Of a stretch of 64,000 nt of DNA, positions 18,167-27,313 are shown in pieces (the stretch's first letter is position 1; each line of letters opens with the position of its first letter). The translations under genes were made by a program, and so were the position numbers. The DNA comes from Verrucomicrobiota bacterium (lineage in GTDB: Bacteria > Verrucomicrobiota > Verrucomicrobiia > Chthoniobacterales > UBA6821): the NCBI GenBank assembly GCA_021413925.1, contig JAIOPL010000026.1, positions 1 to 64,000 on the forward strand, written 5' to 3'. The notes under the pieces were generated by a model. That model did no database searches, was not told the origin of the DNA, and saw nothing but the letters and a program-made list of their open reading frames with translations.

Positions 18167-18799
18167 TCAAGCCTTTGCTTCACGGCGACCATCTAAGAGG
18201 CTCGGAAAGCTGAAGGATTCCGAGACCGATCCGAACTTCGTATAGACATGGCGGGCCGCCACGGTCCTGTCACGGGTAATCCCGCTCGCTCTTGTCAGGC
18301 CACGTTCCTGAAGCGCCGCAAGGGATGCATGCAGAAGACGGGAGCCGATACCCCTGTTTCGGTACTCCGTGGTCACCATGGGACCGCTGACAAGCTGATG
18401 CACCGCTTCGGGATCAGGATCCAGAAGTGAGGCGGCGATGAGCCTGTTCCCTTTCTGAATGACGAGGCAGAGAGGTTCAGTCTCGTTGAAAAGCCTACCG
18501 ACCATGGAGGTCAAATAATGCTCCGCCATGGCATAGGAATCGTTCCAAGAGGAATCCATCGACAGTGAAAGAAGAACTGTCTGCAGGACATCCTCCCCCT
18601 CCTCCCGTCTTGCCAAGCGGATCAAATCACTATTCTGAGAAGAGGGCTCAATGGATAAAACGGATTCCAGTGACCAAGAGAAGCATCTCCAGAAGGAGTC
18701 ATGACGCCGAATCATCGGACCCCCTGCAACAGCCGCATCAGCTGAAAAAACCATGGGGAGGCTGGGAAGAGAGGAAGTCGCGGACATACGGAAAGCCAT
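18167..18799 (-). CDS. GNAT family N-acetyltransferase
   Basis: A protein of up to 210 residues with the GNAT acetyl-CoA fold in its second half. Strand LCLVIQKGNRLIAASLL and strand QLVSGPMVTTEYRNRGIGSR carry the R-x-x-G-x-G/S pyrophosphate-binding motif (near 141-147). A helix and a closing ARHVYTKFGSVSES segment follow. The first 28 residues are Ser/Ala/Met-rich, and an internal ATG at 18715 (MIRRHDSFW) may be the true start, giving 182 residues. The acyl acceptor is unknown. The gene is divergent from purF with about 95 bases between. Confidence 0.75.
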   Translation of the reverse strand: MAFRMSATSSLPSLPMVFSADAAVAGGPMIRRHDSFWRCFSWSLESVLSIEPSSQNSDLIRLARREEGEDVLQTVLLSLSMDSSWNDSYAMAEHYLTSMVGRLFNETEPLCLVIQKGNRLIAASLLDPDPEAVHQLVSGPMVTTEYRNRGIGSRLLHASLAALQERGLTRASGITRDRTVAARHVYTKFGSVSESFSFPSLLDGRREAKA

Positions 18800-18895
18800 C
18801 GGAGAGGGCGAGAGCGAACGGCAAAAATCTCCTCAGGTCAACGGATTTATCGCAATCGCAGAGTTTCCTCCGATTCATTTTCCAAATCATGTTTG

Positions 18896-20446
18896 ATGAT
18901 AAAGGCAAAAGATGAAAAGTTTGTTGCTTCCAGTCCTCCACCTGACCGAACCATCCTGTTGAACTTCCAAACCACGCCTCCCTTGTCCGAGTCCCATCGT
19001 CCCAAACATGAATGCGGCGTCTTCGCCGTCTTCGGTCATAAGGACGCCCCACTGCTAACCTACTACGGACTCTTTGCCCTTCAACATCGCGGTCAGGAAA
19101 GCGCTGGCATCGCCTCGAGTAACGGCGACGGAAAAGTATTCTGCCTCCATAAAGGAATGGGCCTTGTCTCCCAGGTCTTCGATCCGGAGAACCTTGAATC
19201 GCTCAAGGGCACGCGGGCCATCGGCCATGTCCGTTATTCTACAACCGGATCGAGCACTCTCCTGAACTCTCAGCCCCTGGGTGTCGACACGGCGCGGGGG
19301 CAGATCGCTGTGGCCCATAACGGAAACCTCGTCAATGCGGCGGCTCTCCGGGATGAGCTTGAAAACCGCGGCTCCATTTTCCAGACGACGGTCGATAGCG
19401 AGATCGTCCTCCATCTCCTTGCCCAGCCGGATCACACGATGGGAGGACCGATTGGGTCACTGCGTCGTCTCGAAGGGGCATTTTCCATTGTCGTCATGGG
19501 GGAGAATGAGATTATTGGCGTCCGGGATCCCAACGGCCTGCGCCCCCTTTCGCTCGGAAAGCTCGGTGATGCCTGGGTGCTCTCCTCGGAGACCTGTGCC
19601 TTCGACCTGATCGGCGCCACATTCATCCGCGATCTCGAACCGGGAGAGGTTGTGGTTATCAATGATCAGGGTCTGCGCTCGGAGTTTCCCTTCGTTCCGG
19701 CCCGGGAAGCCTTCTGCATCTTCGAGTATGTCTATTTCGCCCGCCCTGACAGCCGCCTGCGCGGAGTGACTGTGAGCAAGGCCCGTGTGAACATGGGTAG
19801 GGAACTGGCACGCCTCCACCCCGTCGAGGCCGATGTCGTCATTCCGGTACCGGATTCGGGAATTTATGCGGCGCTCGGTTTCGCCGAGGAGCTTGGAATT
19901 CCCTACGACCCTGCCTTCGTCCGCAATCACTACATCGGCCGCACCTTCATCCAACCAAACCAACTCATCAGGGATTTCAACGTCCGCGTGAAACTCAACC
20001 TCATCGGCGATGCGGTGAAGGGGAAGCGTGTCGTCGTCGTCGATGATTCGGTCGTCCGCGGCACCACGGCTAAGGCCCGCGTGGTAAATCTCCGTGAGGC
20101 TGGAGCCAAGGAGGTTCACCTCCGCATTAGTTGCCCCCCTCACCGACACGCCTGCTACTACGGCATCGACTTCCCCGATCCTGAGAAGCTCATCGCCAAC
20201 CAGCACACCCATCAGGAGATCTGCGATTATCTGGGCGCAGACAGTATCGGCTACCTGGACGTCGACGGCATGGTCCGGGCAACCGGCCTAGAGAAAAACT
20301 CTTTCTGCATGGCCTGCTTCACCGGGGAATACCCCGTGCCCTTCGACGCGGCCTTCGACAAGCTGATCATGGAACGACGCAAGGATAGCGCCCAACTTCT
20401 TGCTGACCAAAGCGCCCAGCCCACACTCATCACCGCCCGATCCTGA
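18896..20446 (+). CDS. purF: Amidophosphoribosyltransferase
   Basis: A 516-residue enzyme for the first committed step of purine synthesis (PRPP plus glutamine to phosphoribosylamine). The N-terminal Ntn-glutaminase has catalytic Cys40 in KHECGVFAVFG, then LQHRGQESAGIA and HNGNLVNAAALRDEL. The C-terminal phosphoribosyltransferase has the PRPP loop VVVVDDSVVRGTT near residue 380, and CCxxC-type remnants are absent. A leader of 39 residues before the catalytic cysteine would have to be removed; known propeptides in this family are about 11 residues. The start is ATG 18896; an adjacent TTG at 18893 is also possible. purM follows after 27 bases. Confidence 0.96.
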   Translation: MIKAKDEKFVASSPPPDRTILLNFQTTPPLSESHRPKHECGVFAVFGHKDAPLLTYYGLFALQHRGQESAGIASSNGDGKVFCLHKGMGLVSQVFDPENLESLKGTRAIGHVRYSTTGSSTLLNSQPLGVDTARGQIAVAHNGNLVNAAALRDELENRGSIFQTTVDSEIVLHLLAQPDHTMGGPIGSLRRLEGAFSIVVMGENEIIGVRDPNGLRPLSLGKLGDAWVLSSETCAFDLIGATFIRDLEPGEVVVINDQGLRSEFPFVPAREAFCIFEYVYFARPDSRLRGVTVSKARVNMGRELARLHPVEADVVIPVPDSGIYAALGFAEELGIPYDPAFVRNHYIGRTFIQPNQLIRDFNVRVKLNLIGDAVKGKRVVVVDDSVVRGTTAKARVVNLREAGAKEVHLRISCPPHRHACYYGIDFPDPEKLIANQHTHQEICDYLGADSIGYLDVDGMVRATGLEKNSFCMACFTGEYPVPFDAAFDKLIMERRKDSAQLLADQSAQPTLITARS

Positions 20447-20473
20447 TTTGCAGAACCACTCAACACCCTTGTC

Positions 20474-21613
20474 ATGACCACCAAGAAAAAAGCCTCCAAA
20501 GCTCCCAAAGCCCAAGAAACCTCCAAGAAGAAGCCCGCCGGAACTGCCGCAAAAACGAAATCCTCGAAACCCGCCAAGAGTTCCTATGCGCGCGCGGGAG
20601 TTGATGTGGCGCTCGGCAACCGGCTCAAGTCCGGCATCGGGGACCTCGTTCGCCCCACGCACGGGGCCGAGGTACTGGGAGGCATCGGCGGCTTCGGCGG
20701 CCTCTTCCGTCCCGATTTCAAGAAACGCGGGATCAAGGATCCCGTCCTGGTCGCAAGCGTCGATGGTGTCGGCACGAAACTCAAAATCGCCTTTGCCACG
20801 GACAAGCACGACACGATCGGGGCCGATCTTGTGAACCACTGCGTCAACGACATCGCCGTGACGGGCGCCCGTCCCCTTTTCTTCCTCGATTACATTGCGG
20901 CCGCCAAGCTCGACCCCCGTGTGCTCAAAGAAATTATCACTGGCCTCTCCCGTGCCTGCAAGGAAGCGGGCTGCGCCCTAATCGGTGGGGAGACAGCACA
21001 GATGCCCGGGCTTTACAGCGAGGGGGAATATGATCTGGCAGGCTCCATCACCGGTATTGTTGACCGGAAGGACCTGCTCGACGGGAGTCGGGTGAAGGTG
21101 GGAGATGCCCTCATCGGACTCTCCTCCAACGGCCTTCACACCAACGGATACTCGCTGGCCCGGAAGGTTCTCTTGGATCTTCTCGGGCTCAAACTCAGCG
21201 ACCGCCCAGCCGGACTTGGTACGACCGTCGGCGCCGAGCTTCTCAAGGTTCACCGCAGCTACCTGCCGGCCTTCGAGAAGATTCACAAGATGAAGGGCAA
21301 ACCGCTCCATGCCGCGGCACACATCACCGGCGGCGGACTGATCGACAACCTCCCTCGCATCCTTCCCAAGGGGTGCGACGCGGTGATCGATCCCCATTCC
21401 TGGAAAGTGCCGGCGATTTTCGGAATCATCGGGCGTGGTGGAAACGTCGATCCGCTCGAGATGTATCAAGTCTTCAACATGGGTATTGGCATGGTGCTTG
21501 TGGTTCCCGGCAAAGAGGGCTCCTCCATTGCGAAGAAACTCGGGGGAAAAATCATCGGCCAGGTCACCAAGGGAAGCGGTATCGTCCGCTTCGTCCCCGA
21601 ACCCGGGAAATAA
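20474..21613 (+). CDS. purM: Phosphoribosylformylglycinamidine cyclo-ligase with Lys-rich N-terminal tail
   Basis: The catalytic core (about residues 38-379) is a standard PurM (AIR synthetase): YARAGVDVALGNRLK, GGFGGLFRPD, DGVGTKLKIA near 96, NDIAVTGARPLFFLDY, GGETAQMPGLY, and HITGGGLIDNLPRILP. The first 37 residues are a low-complexity tail with 12 lysines plus Ala, Ser and Pro (KKKASKAPKAQETSKKKPAG), resembling histone-H1-like tails. Ordinary PurM starts near where this tail ends. It follows purF in the same direction and very likely shares its transcript. The next gene starts 11 bases beyond the stop. Confidence 0.95.
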   Translation: MTTKKKASKAPKAQETSKKKPAGTAAKTKSSKPAKSSYARAGVDVALGNRLKSGIGDLVRPTHGAEVLGGIGGFGGLFRPDFKKRGIKDPVLVASVDGVGTKLKIAFATDKHDTIGADLVNHCVNDIAVTGARPLFFLDYIAAAKLDPRVLKEIITGLSRACKEAGCALIGGETAQMPGLYSEGEYDLAGSITGIVDRKDLLDGSRVKVGDALIGLSSNGLHTNGYSLARKVLLDLLGLKLSDRPAGLGTTVGAELLKVHRSYLPAFEKIHKMKGKPLHAAAHITGGGLIDNLPRILPKGCDAVIDPHSWKVPAIFGIIGRGGNVDPLEMYQVFNMGIGMVLVVPGKEGSSIAKKLGGKIIGQVTKGSGIVRFVPEPGK

Positions 21614-21624
21614 GAAGTCCCGGT

Positions 21625-22650
21625 ATGAACGAGGAATCCCAAAACCAGCCAAGTCGTCGGAAGGCTCTAGGCGTGGGATTGGGAGCAGGCCTCCTCGGCG
21701 CCGTCGCACTGGCAGTGCGATACGGCTGGCGCAATACCCTGCGCAGTATCATACCGGATGCCATCTCGCCGGCGGTCTTCGCAACCCGCGTGGCCGACAC
21801 CTCGGCCGGTGAGATCGTCTACCATACCGCCGATAGCCAGTTTCCAGGACAGCCTCTCCTCTTTCTCCACGGCGTCTTCCCCGGCGCCTCTTCCTTCGAG
21901 TGGTCGAAGATCTACCCCCGCTTTGCCGAGAAGTGGAGGGTGCTCGTGCCCGATATGATCGGGTTCGGAGAATCGCAGCGCCCCTCACCTTCGCCGACGG
22001 CGGAGGAGCAGGTCCGCTCGATCGCAGAATTTCTGGATGCCACCGTCCCAGGTCAGGCGTCCGTGATTATCGCCTCGGGATTAAGCGCGAACATCGCCCT
22101 GCTTTTTGCAGCGCGTCATCCGGAGAAAACCGTGAAACTTGTTCTCTGGATGCCGGATGTGGCACTGGGGAAGGCCAATCCCTCGCGGGGATGGCACCGT
22201 CTCAGCTGGTTCCCTAGAATGGCGCGTCTTGTCTACCGCTACCAACTCTCCACCGATTCCTTCCTGAGGGCCTGGTTGCTACGCTCGGGATTCGTCGCGG
22301 AGGGTCCCGGATTCGAGGAGTCGGTCAGCGTCATCACCTCGACCGCCCAACAGTACGGCGCGGAACATGCCTTCCTGGCCCAATCGTCAAAAGCCTATTG
22401 GCGCAGCATGCGCACGGGACTTCGCAACCTAGCCTCGCCTGTATCCGTACTCCTGGCCAACAGGTCGGACAAGGATTCCTCCGCGGCAATTAATGACCTG
22501 CGCCCACTTGTGACGCGGTTTTCCATCGTCGAGGTGACCGCTCTCGGCGCCCTGGCCCCGCTTTCCGAACCCGAGAGCGTGGCGGTCGCACTTGAGAGGG
22601 AACTGGAAACACCGACTCAGTCAGAAACCGCGGGCGGCAACATAAATTGA
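21625..22650 (+). CDS. Membrane-anchored alpha/beta hydrolase-like protein with altered active site
   Basis: A 341-residue protein with a twin-arginine-like or anchor N-terminus (SRRKALGVGLGAGLLGAVAL) and an alpha/beta-hydrolase core: FLHGVFPGASSFEW (oxyanion region), VLVPDMIGFGES, and a nucleophile elbow reading SGLSANIALLF with serine present but asparagine replacing the usual glycine. The acid is possible in LLANRSDKD. At the normal catalytic-histidine position (relatives have a GH followed by an E-x-P helix) the sequence is LGALAPLSEPESVA, with no histidine. Activity is therefore doubtful. It follows purM by 11 bases and precedes argA by 40. Confidence 0.75.
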   Translation: MNEESQNQPSRRKALGVGLGAGLLGAVALAVRYGWRNTLRSIIPDAISPAVFATRVADTSAGEIVYHTADSQFPGQPLLFLHGVFPGASSFEWSKIYPRFAEKWRVLVPDMIGFGESQRPSPSPTAEEQVRSIAEFLDATVPGQASVIIASGLSANIALLFAARHPEKTVKLVLWMPDVALGKANPSRGWHRLSWFPRMARLVYRYQLSTDSFLRAWLLRSGFVAEGPGFEESVSVITSTAQQYGAEHAFLAQSSKAYWRSMRTGLRNLASPVSVLLANRSDKDSSAAINDLRPLVTRFSIVEVTALGALAPLSEPESVAVALERELETPTQSETAGGNIN

Positions 22651-22690
22651 TTGCACCATCGGGAGGCGAAACCTCACCATTCCTAATTAA

Positions 22691-23986
22691 GTGAACGTTT
22701 CCGATCTCAGAGAAATCCTTCAGTATGTACCCCGCTTCCGGGAGAGAATTTTCGTGATTGCGGTCGACGGGGCCGTGGTGGCTTCGGACAACTTCCCGAA
22801 CATCCTTCTCGACCTTGCCGTGCTACGCTCTCTCAGCGTTCGGGTGGTCCTTGTCCACGGGGCAAGCCACCAGATCGAGGAGCTTGCAAGAAAGCGCGGC
22901 ATCGCCGTTACCAACAGTGATGGCACCGGCATCACCAACGACTCCACCCTGGAGATTGCCATCGACGCGGCCATCAGGCTGACCAATGGGATCATGGAGG
23001 GACTTTCGGCTGTCGACCTGCGGGCTGCCTATGCCAACGCGATTATCGCTCATCCGGCCGGCATTCTCGGGGGGACAGATCAGCTCTTTACCGGACGAGT
23101 GGAGAGGATCGACAAGCACGCCCTCGAGCTTCTCCTCAAGGAAGGGATCATTCCCGTCATCCCTCCCCTCGGCTTTGATGGTGAGGGGCGGACCTACCGG
23201 GTGAATTCCGACGGCATTGCGCTGGAAGTGGCAGAAGCACTCCATGCCGCCAAGATCATCTTTCTTGGAGAGGACGAAGTGGTGGGAGGAACCAATCCCT
23301 TACCAAGACAGCTTTCCATCGACGAGTCGGAGGAGCTGATCAAGAAACTAAAGACTGCTAATGGCCCCTCGGGACTCATTTCCAAAATCGAATGCGCCGC
23401 GCGCGCCTGCCGTGGCGGCGTCCCGAGGACACACTTGCTCGACGGCAGGATCAACGAGGCCTTGCTGACCGAGATCTTCAGTCACGAGGGCTCTGGAACG
23501 ATGATCTACTCCAATGAGTACCAGCAGATCAGACGCATCTTCAAAAAAGATGTCCGGGCCGTCATGTCGCTCATCCGGCAGTCGGTTGAGGACGAAGAGA
23601 TCTCTCGTAGGACTCGGGCCGATATCCTCTCGATGATCGAGGATTACTGGATTCTGGAAATCGACCGGACACCGATCGCCTGCGTGGCCCTCCATGTGGA
23701 CAAGGAGAACTCCCTTGCGGAAATGGCCTGTCTTTATGTCAGCAAGGCTCATGAAAACAAGGGGTTCGGGAAGAAATTAATGGCCTTTGTAGAAAACCTA
23801 GCCAAAGAAAAGGGAGTCAAGCGGATCTATGCCCTCTCGACCCGTGCGATGAATTATCTTCAGCAGAAGGGTGGCTACACCGAGACCGATCCCGTCATCC
23901 TGCCCGAGGAACGACGCCTCCGGTATGAGGGAAGCGGCCGTAACTCCAAGATCCTGGTAAAGCAGCTTCGCCCGAAAGGCGCCTGA
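22691..23986 (+). CDS. argA: Amino-acid N-acetyltransferase (N-acetylglutamate synthase)
   Basis: A 431-residue ArgA: an N-terminal amino-acid-kinase-like domain (about 1-290; VRVVLVHGASHQIEELARKRGI, EGIIPVIPPLGFD) joined to a C-terminal GNAT domain (about 295-431; EMACLYVSKAHENKGFGKKL with the acetyl-CoA loop). It makes N-acetylglutamate from glutamate and acetyl-CoA, the first arginine step. The kinase-like half normally binds arginine as feedback inhibitor. The start is GTG (22691). The length and fusion match the ArgA family rather than ArgB. argD is at the left end of the window, so arginine genes are dispersed. Confidence 0.93.
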   Translation: MNVSDLREILQYVPRFRERIFVIAVDGAVVASDNFPNILLDLAVLRSLSVRVVLVHGASHQIEELARKRGIAVTNSDGTGITNDSTLEIAIDAAIRLTNGIMEGLSAVDLRAAYANAIIAHPAGILGGTDQLFTGRVERIDKHALELLLKEGIIPVIPPLGFDGEGRTYRVNSDGIALEVAEALHAAKIIFLGEDEVVGGTNPLPRQLSIDESEELIKKLKTANGPSGLISKIECAARACRGGVPRTHLLDGRINEALLTEIFSHEGSGTMIYSNEYQQIRRIFKKDVRAVMSLIRQSVEDEEISRRTRADILSMIEDYWILEIDRTPIACVALHVDKENSLAEMACLYVSKAHENKGFGKKLMAFVENLAKEKGVKRIYALSTRAMNYLQQKGGYTETDPVILPEERRLRYEGSGRNSKILVKQLRPKGA

Positions 23987-24057
23987 TTCCCGGGGACCTC
24001 GGCCTGGTGATCCCTTCCCATCTTACAGCTTTTGCATCGGCCAATGCTTCCTGCAGC

Positions 24058-25683
24058 ATGGCTCGCCTGCCCGCCTCATTCCTTATCGACGCGGTCGTTA
24101 TCCTGATCTACTTCGGAGCGATCATCGGTATCGGTCTTCGGGCGGGTCGAGGAAATACCAGCCTCAAGGAGTTCGCGCTCGGGGGCCGCTCAATTCCTTG
24201 GTGGGCGGTACTGGCCTCAATCGTGGCCGCTGAAACCAGTGCCGCAACCTTTCTTGGTACCCCGGCAGAGGGATATAAGACGCATGCCTTTTTCTATGGT
24301 CAACTGGCGATCGGCACGGTTATCGCGCGCGTGGTGATCGCCTTCACCTTCATCGGTCCCTATTACAAGTATGGAGTCGAGAGCATCTACGAGTTCCTGA
24401 TGGTTCGCTTCGGCCCATGGACAAAGAATATGGCTAGCGGCATCTTCCTCTTCACGCGCGTGCTGGGGATCGGGGTTCGTCTGTATCTCGGCGGCGTAAT
24501 CCTGGTCGTGCTTCAGCGCCACCTCTTCCCAGACATCCCGGTGACACTCGCAACCTACTTCTGGGGAATCCTGTTCGTGACGTTGGTCACCACGGCCTAC
24601 ACGATGGTGGGGGGTATCAAGGCCGTGATCTGGACCGACCTGATCCAGGCCACCCTGATGATCGGTTCCGTGGGATTCGTCCTTTGGTTCCTTCTTCACC
24701 AACTAGGAGGGGTAGGTGCGACAGGACATCTGCTCGGCGGTTGGGATAATCTTCGCTGGATCCAGGTAGGCTGGGATAGTTCCCTCCCCTTCGGTAAGGC
24801 GCTGGCCGTAATGCTAGAAGAGCCCTACACGATTTTTGCCGCGGTGATCGGCTCCACTTTTTTGACGATGGCCACGCACGGCACTGACCAGGATATGGTC
24901 CAGCGCCTTCTGACCGCACCTGATCCCCAACGCTCCCGCCTTTCGCTGATCGTAAGTGGTCTGGCAGACATTCCTATTGCCCTGGCCTTCTTGGGAGTCG
25001 GCATCCTGCTGGCGCTCTACTATGCCGGACCAGGAGGTGGAGCTCCGCATATCCCTGACAATGAGATTTTTGCGGATTTCATTGTGGGAAATCTACCGAC
25101 CGGACTCCGGGGACTCATCATTGCGGGGGTCTTTGCCACCATGATGGGGTCCACCTCGGCTGCGCTCAACGCACTCGCCACAAGTTTCACCGCCGATTTC
25201 TATCTCCCATACTTCAATCCCGGAGCCGACGATCGGACAGCGGTACGCGCCGCCCGGATCGCCACTCTTTTCTTTGGATTGCTGATGGTCCTGATCGGAA
25301 CCATGGCAGCCTACTCGGTGCTCCATGATCCACGCCTTACCATCATACCGATCGCGATTGGCATTCTCGGTTATACCTACGGAGCCCTCCTAGGGATCTT
25401 CCTGCTCGGAATGCTCTCCAAGAAACGGGGAAATGATCGGATGAATATCCTAGCCATGGCCGGGGGCATCCTAGCCGTGTTTTTTATGGGCAAGGTTCAT
25501 CTCCCAGGCATCATCGATTTTGGACGCTGGATGCCAGCATGGTGGCCGGAGATCGCCTGGCCATGGTACGTCCTGATCGGCTGTACCGCGACCCTTGCGT
25601 TAGCCATTCCCTTTCGCCAACCACGAGAAAATGGAACCAAGCAGTTGACCTCAAGCCCGGGTCAAGGTTTTTCAGGTAGCTAG
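24058..25683 (+). CDS. Sodium:solute symporter family transporter
   Basis: A 541-residue SSS-family transporter with about 13 hydrophobic segments. Family marks are ALGGRSIPWWAVLASIVAAE near residue 45, GTPAEGYKTHAFFYGQL, GGIKAVIWTDLIQA, and GTDQDMVQRLLTA. It should co-import Na+ with an organic solute; sugar, proline or vitamin-type substrates are all possible. The ATG at 24058 (MARLPASFLIDAV) is preferred to a GTG at 24007, which would add a 17-residue Ser/Ala stretch. It follows argA by about 70 bases. The gap to dnaA (143 bases) contains only a G-run and short AT-rich DNA. Confidence 0.87.
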   Translation: MARLPASFLIDAVVILIYFGAIIGIGLRAGRGNTSLKEFALGGRSIPWWAVLASIVAAETSAATFLGTPAEGYKTHAFFYGQLAIGTVIARVVIAFTFIGPYYKYGVESIYEFLMVRFGPWTKNMASGIFLFTRVLGIGVRLYLGGVILVVLQRHLFPDIPVTLATYFWGILFVTLVTTAYTMVGGIKAVIWTDLIQATLMIGSVGFVLWFLLHQLGGVGATGHLLGGWDNLRWIQVGWDSSLPFGKALAVMLEEPYTIFAAVIGSTFLTMATHGTDQDMVQRLLTAPDPQRSRLSLIVSGLADIPIALAFLGVGILLALYYAGPGGGAPHIPDNEIFADFIVGNLPTGLRGLIIAGVFATMMGSTSAALNALATSFTADFYLPYFNPGADDRTAVRAARIATLFFGLLMVLIGTMAAYSVLHDPRLTIIPIAIGILGYTYGALLGIFLLGMLSKKRGNDRMNILAMAGGILAVFFMGKVHLPGIIDFGRWMPAWWPEIAWPWYVLIGCTATLALAIPFRQPRENGTKQLTSSPGQGFSGS

Positions 25684-25826
25684 AAAAAATAAAAAGGGCC
25701 CATGGCAGGATTTCTGCTTGAGGGGGGGGAAGGGTGGCTTGCTAATCTGCTCCTCCCCCAAAATCTTTTCCCCTTACTTTGAACGCCCCTTTAACCAACA
25801 ACTCGGAGGAATCTCTTCTTCCGACA

Positions 25827-27200
25827 ATGCCTCCCCTCACCAAGCTCTGGAAGAGCCTTTCCGATGTGATCCGCAGTCGTGTGAGCGCAGACAGCTTCGA
25901 CCGTTGGTTCAGCAATGTCTCGGTGATTGCCGCATCGGCAAATTCCGTGACTCTCGAAGTTCCTAATCCGATCCATCAGTTTTTCATCGAGAGCAACTAC
26001 TCGAGCCTTCTCTCCTCCGCCCTAGAGGAAGTGCATGGCGGACCACGGGAGCTCCTGCTGGAATGCACTCAGGAATCCAGCCAGGCAACTGTGGAAACGG
26101 TGGAAAAGGAACTGCCTCAGGCTCCTGACAGATCCTCCGCAGCGATTTCTCAGCGCTCTCCTTCCGCAACCCCGGCAGCAGCAGGAATGAATCCCTCCTA
26201 CACCTTCGAGAGCTTCATTGTCGGAGCAAATAATCAGTTTGCCCACGCCGCTTCGCAGGCCGTCGCCAACTCACCGGCCAGGACCTATAATCCTCTCTTT
26301 ATCTATGGTGGAAGCGGCCTGGGAAAAACCCACCTACTCCAGTCGATCGGTCACCACATCCTCTCTGTTAAGAAGAATGCCCGTGTCGTTTACCTTCGAA
26401 GCGAGCAGTTCACCAACGAGTTCATCGATGCGATCCAGAACAATGCACTCGTGGCGTTCCGCAAGCGCTACCGTCAGGCCGATATCCTGATGATCGATGA
26501 TATTCAGTTCTTTGCCGGAAAAGAGCGCTCCCAGGAGGAGTTTTTCCACACGTTCGGAGCCCTCCATGACGGGCATAAGCAAATTATTCTCTCCAGCGAC
26601 AGGCCCGCCAGCGAGATCTCAAACCTGGAACAGCGTCTTGTCTCCCGTTTCGAGTGGGGCATGACGGCGGAGATCCAACCACCTGACATGGAGACCCGTA
26701 TTGCGATTCTTCAGGGAAAGGCTTCGCGGATGCATATCGAGATCGAGCAATGGGTCCTCGAATTCCTAGCCGACAAGATCCGCAGCGACATCCGCCGTCT
26801 CGAGGGTGCGCTTATGCGCGTCGCCGCTTATAAGTCACTGAGCGGTCAATCGCTCACCACCGATGCCTTGGAACACCTCCTGCGCGATGTCCTTCAGGAG
26901 CAGGCTCGCAAGGCGGTCACCATCGATCAAATTCAGAAGAAGGTGGCGGAGCACTTCGATATTCGTCTGGCCGATATGACCAGCAAGAAGCGAACCGCCA
27001 GCATTGCCTACCCGCGCCAAGTCGCCATGTATCTGGCTAGGGAGATGACCCCCTCTACGTTGGTGGAGATCGGTGGCGCTTTCGGAGGAAAGGATCACGG
27101 CACCGTTATCCATGCCTGCAAGCTTGTGAAGGCCCAGATGGAGAAAGACTCCAAGACCCGACATCTTGTGCGTCTTCTGGACCAACAGCTCCAGCGGTAG
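25827..27200 (+). CDS. dnaA: Chromosomal replication initiator DnaA
   Basis: A 457-residue DnaA. Domain I (TKLWKSLSDVIRSRVSADSF) is followed by a Ser/Pro/Gln-rich linker. The AAA+ core begins at YTFESFIVGANNQFAHAAS and holds Walker A GGSGLGKTHLLQ near 161 and Walker B ILMIDDIQFF near 220. The C-terminal domain IV has the DnaA-box reader GGKDHGTVIHACK near 420. The start is uncertain. ATG 25827 is used, with GGAGGA ending 16 bases upstream; a TTG at 25779 would add 16 residues including the same GGAGGA. dnaN follows after 113 bases, the usual arrangement near an origin. Confidence 0.97.
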   Translation: MPPLTKLWKSLSDVIRSRVSADSFDRWFSNVSVIAASANSVTLEVPNPIHQFFIESNYSSLLSSALEEVHGGPRELLLECTQESSQATVETVEKELPQAPDRSSAAISQRSPSATPAAAGMNPSYTFESFIVGANNQFAHAASQAVANSPARTYNPLFIYGGSGLGKTHLLQSIGHHILSVKKNARVVYLRSEQFTNEFIDAIQNNALVAFRKRYRQADILMIDDIQFFAGKERSQEEFFHTFGALHDGHKQIILSSDRPASEISNLEQRLVSRFEWGMTAEIQPPDMETRIAILQGKASRMHIEIEQWVLEFLADKIRSDIRRLEGALMRVAAYKSLSGQSLTTDALEHLLRDVLQEQARKAVTIDQIQKKVAEHFDIRLADMTSKKRTASIAYPRQVAMYLAREMTPSTLVEIGGAFGGKDHGTVIHACKLVKAQMEKDSKTRHLVRLLDQQLQR

Positions 27201-27313
27201 TGGTTTTAGGGTATTATTCGGGCTTTTCTTCAGAGAATCGCTTTGACAGGTGACCCCTTCGGAAACTATGCATTGGTTTTGCCATTAGTGGCCCCTCACC
27301 CATCACTTTATCC

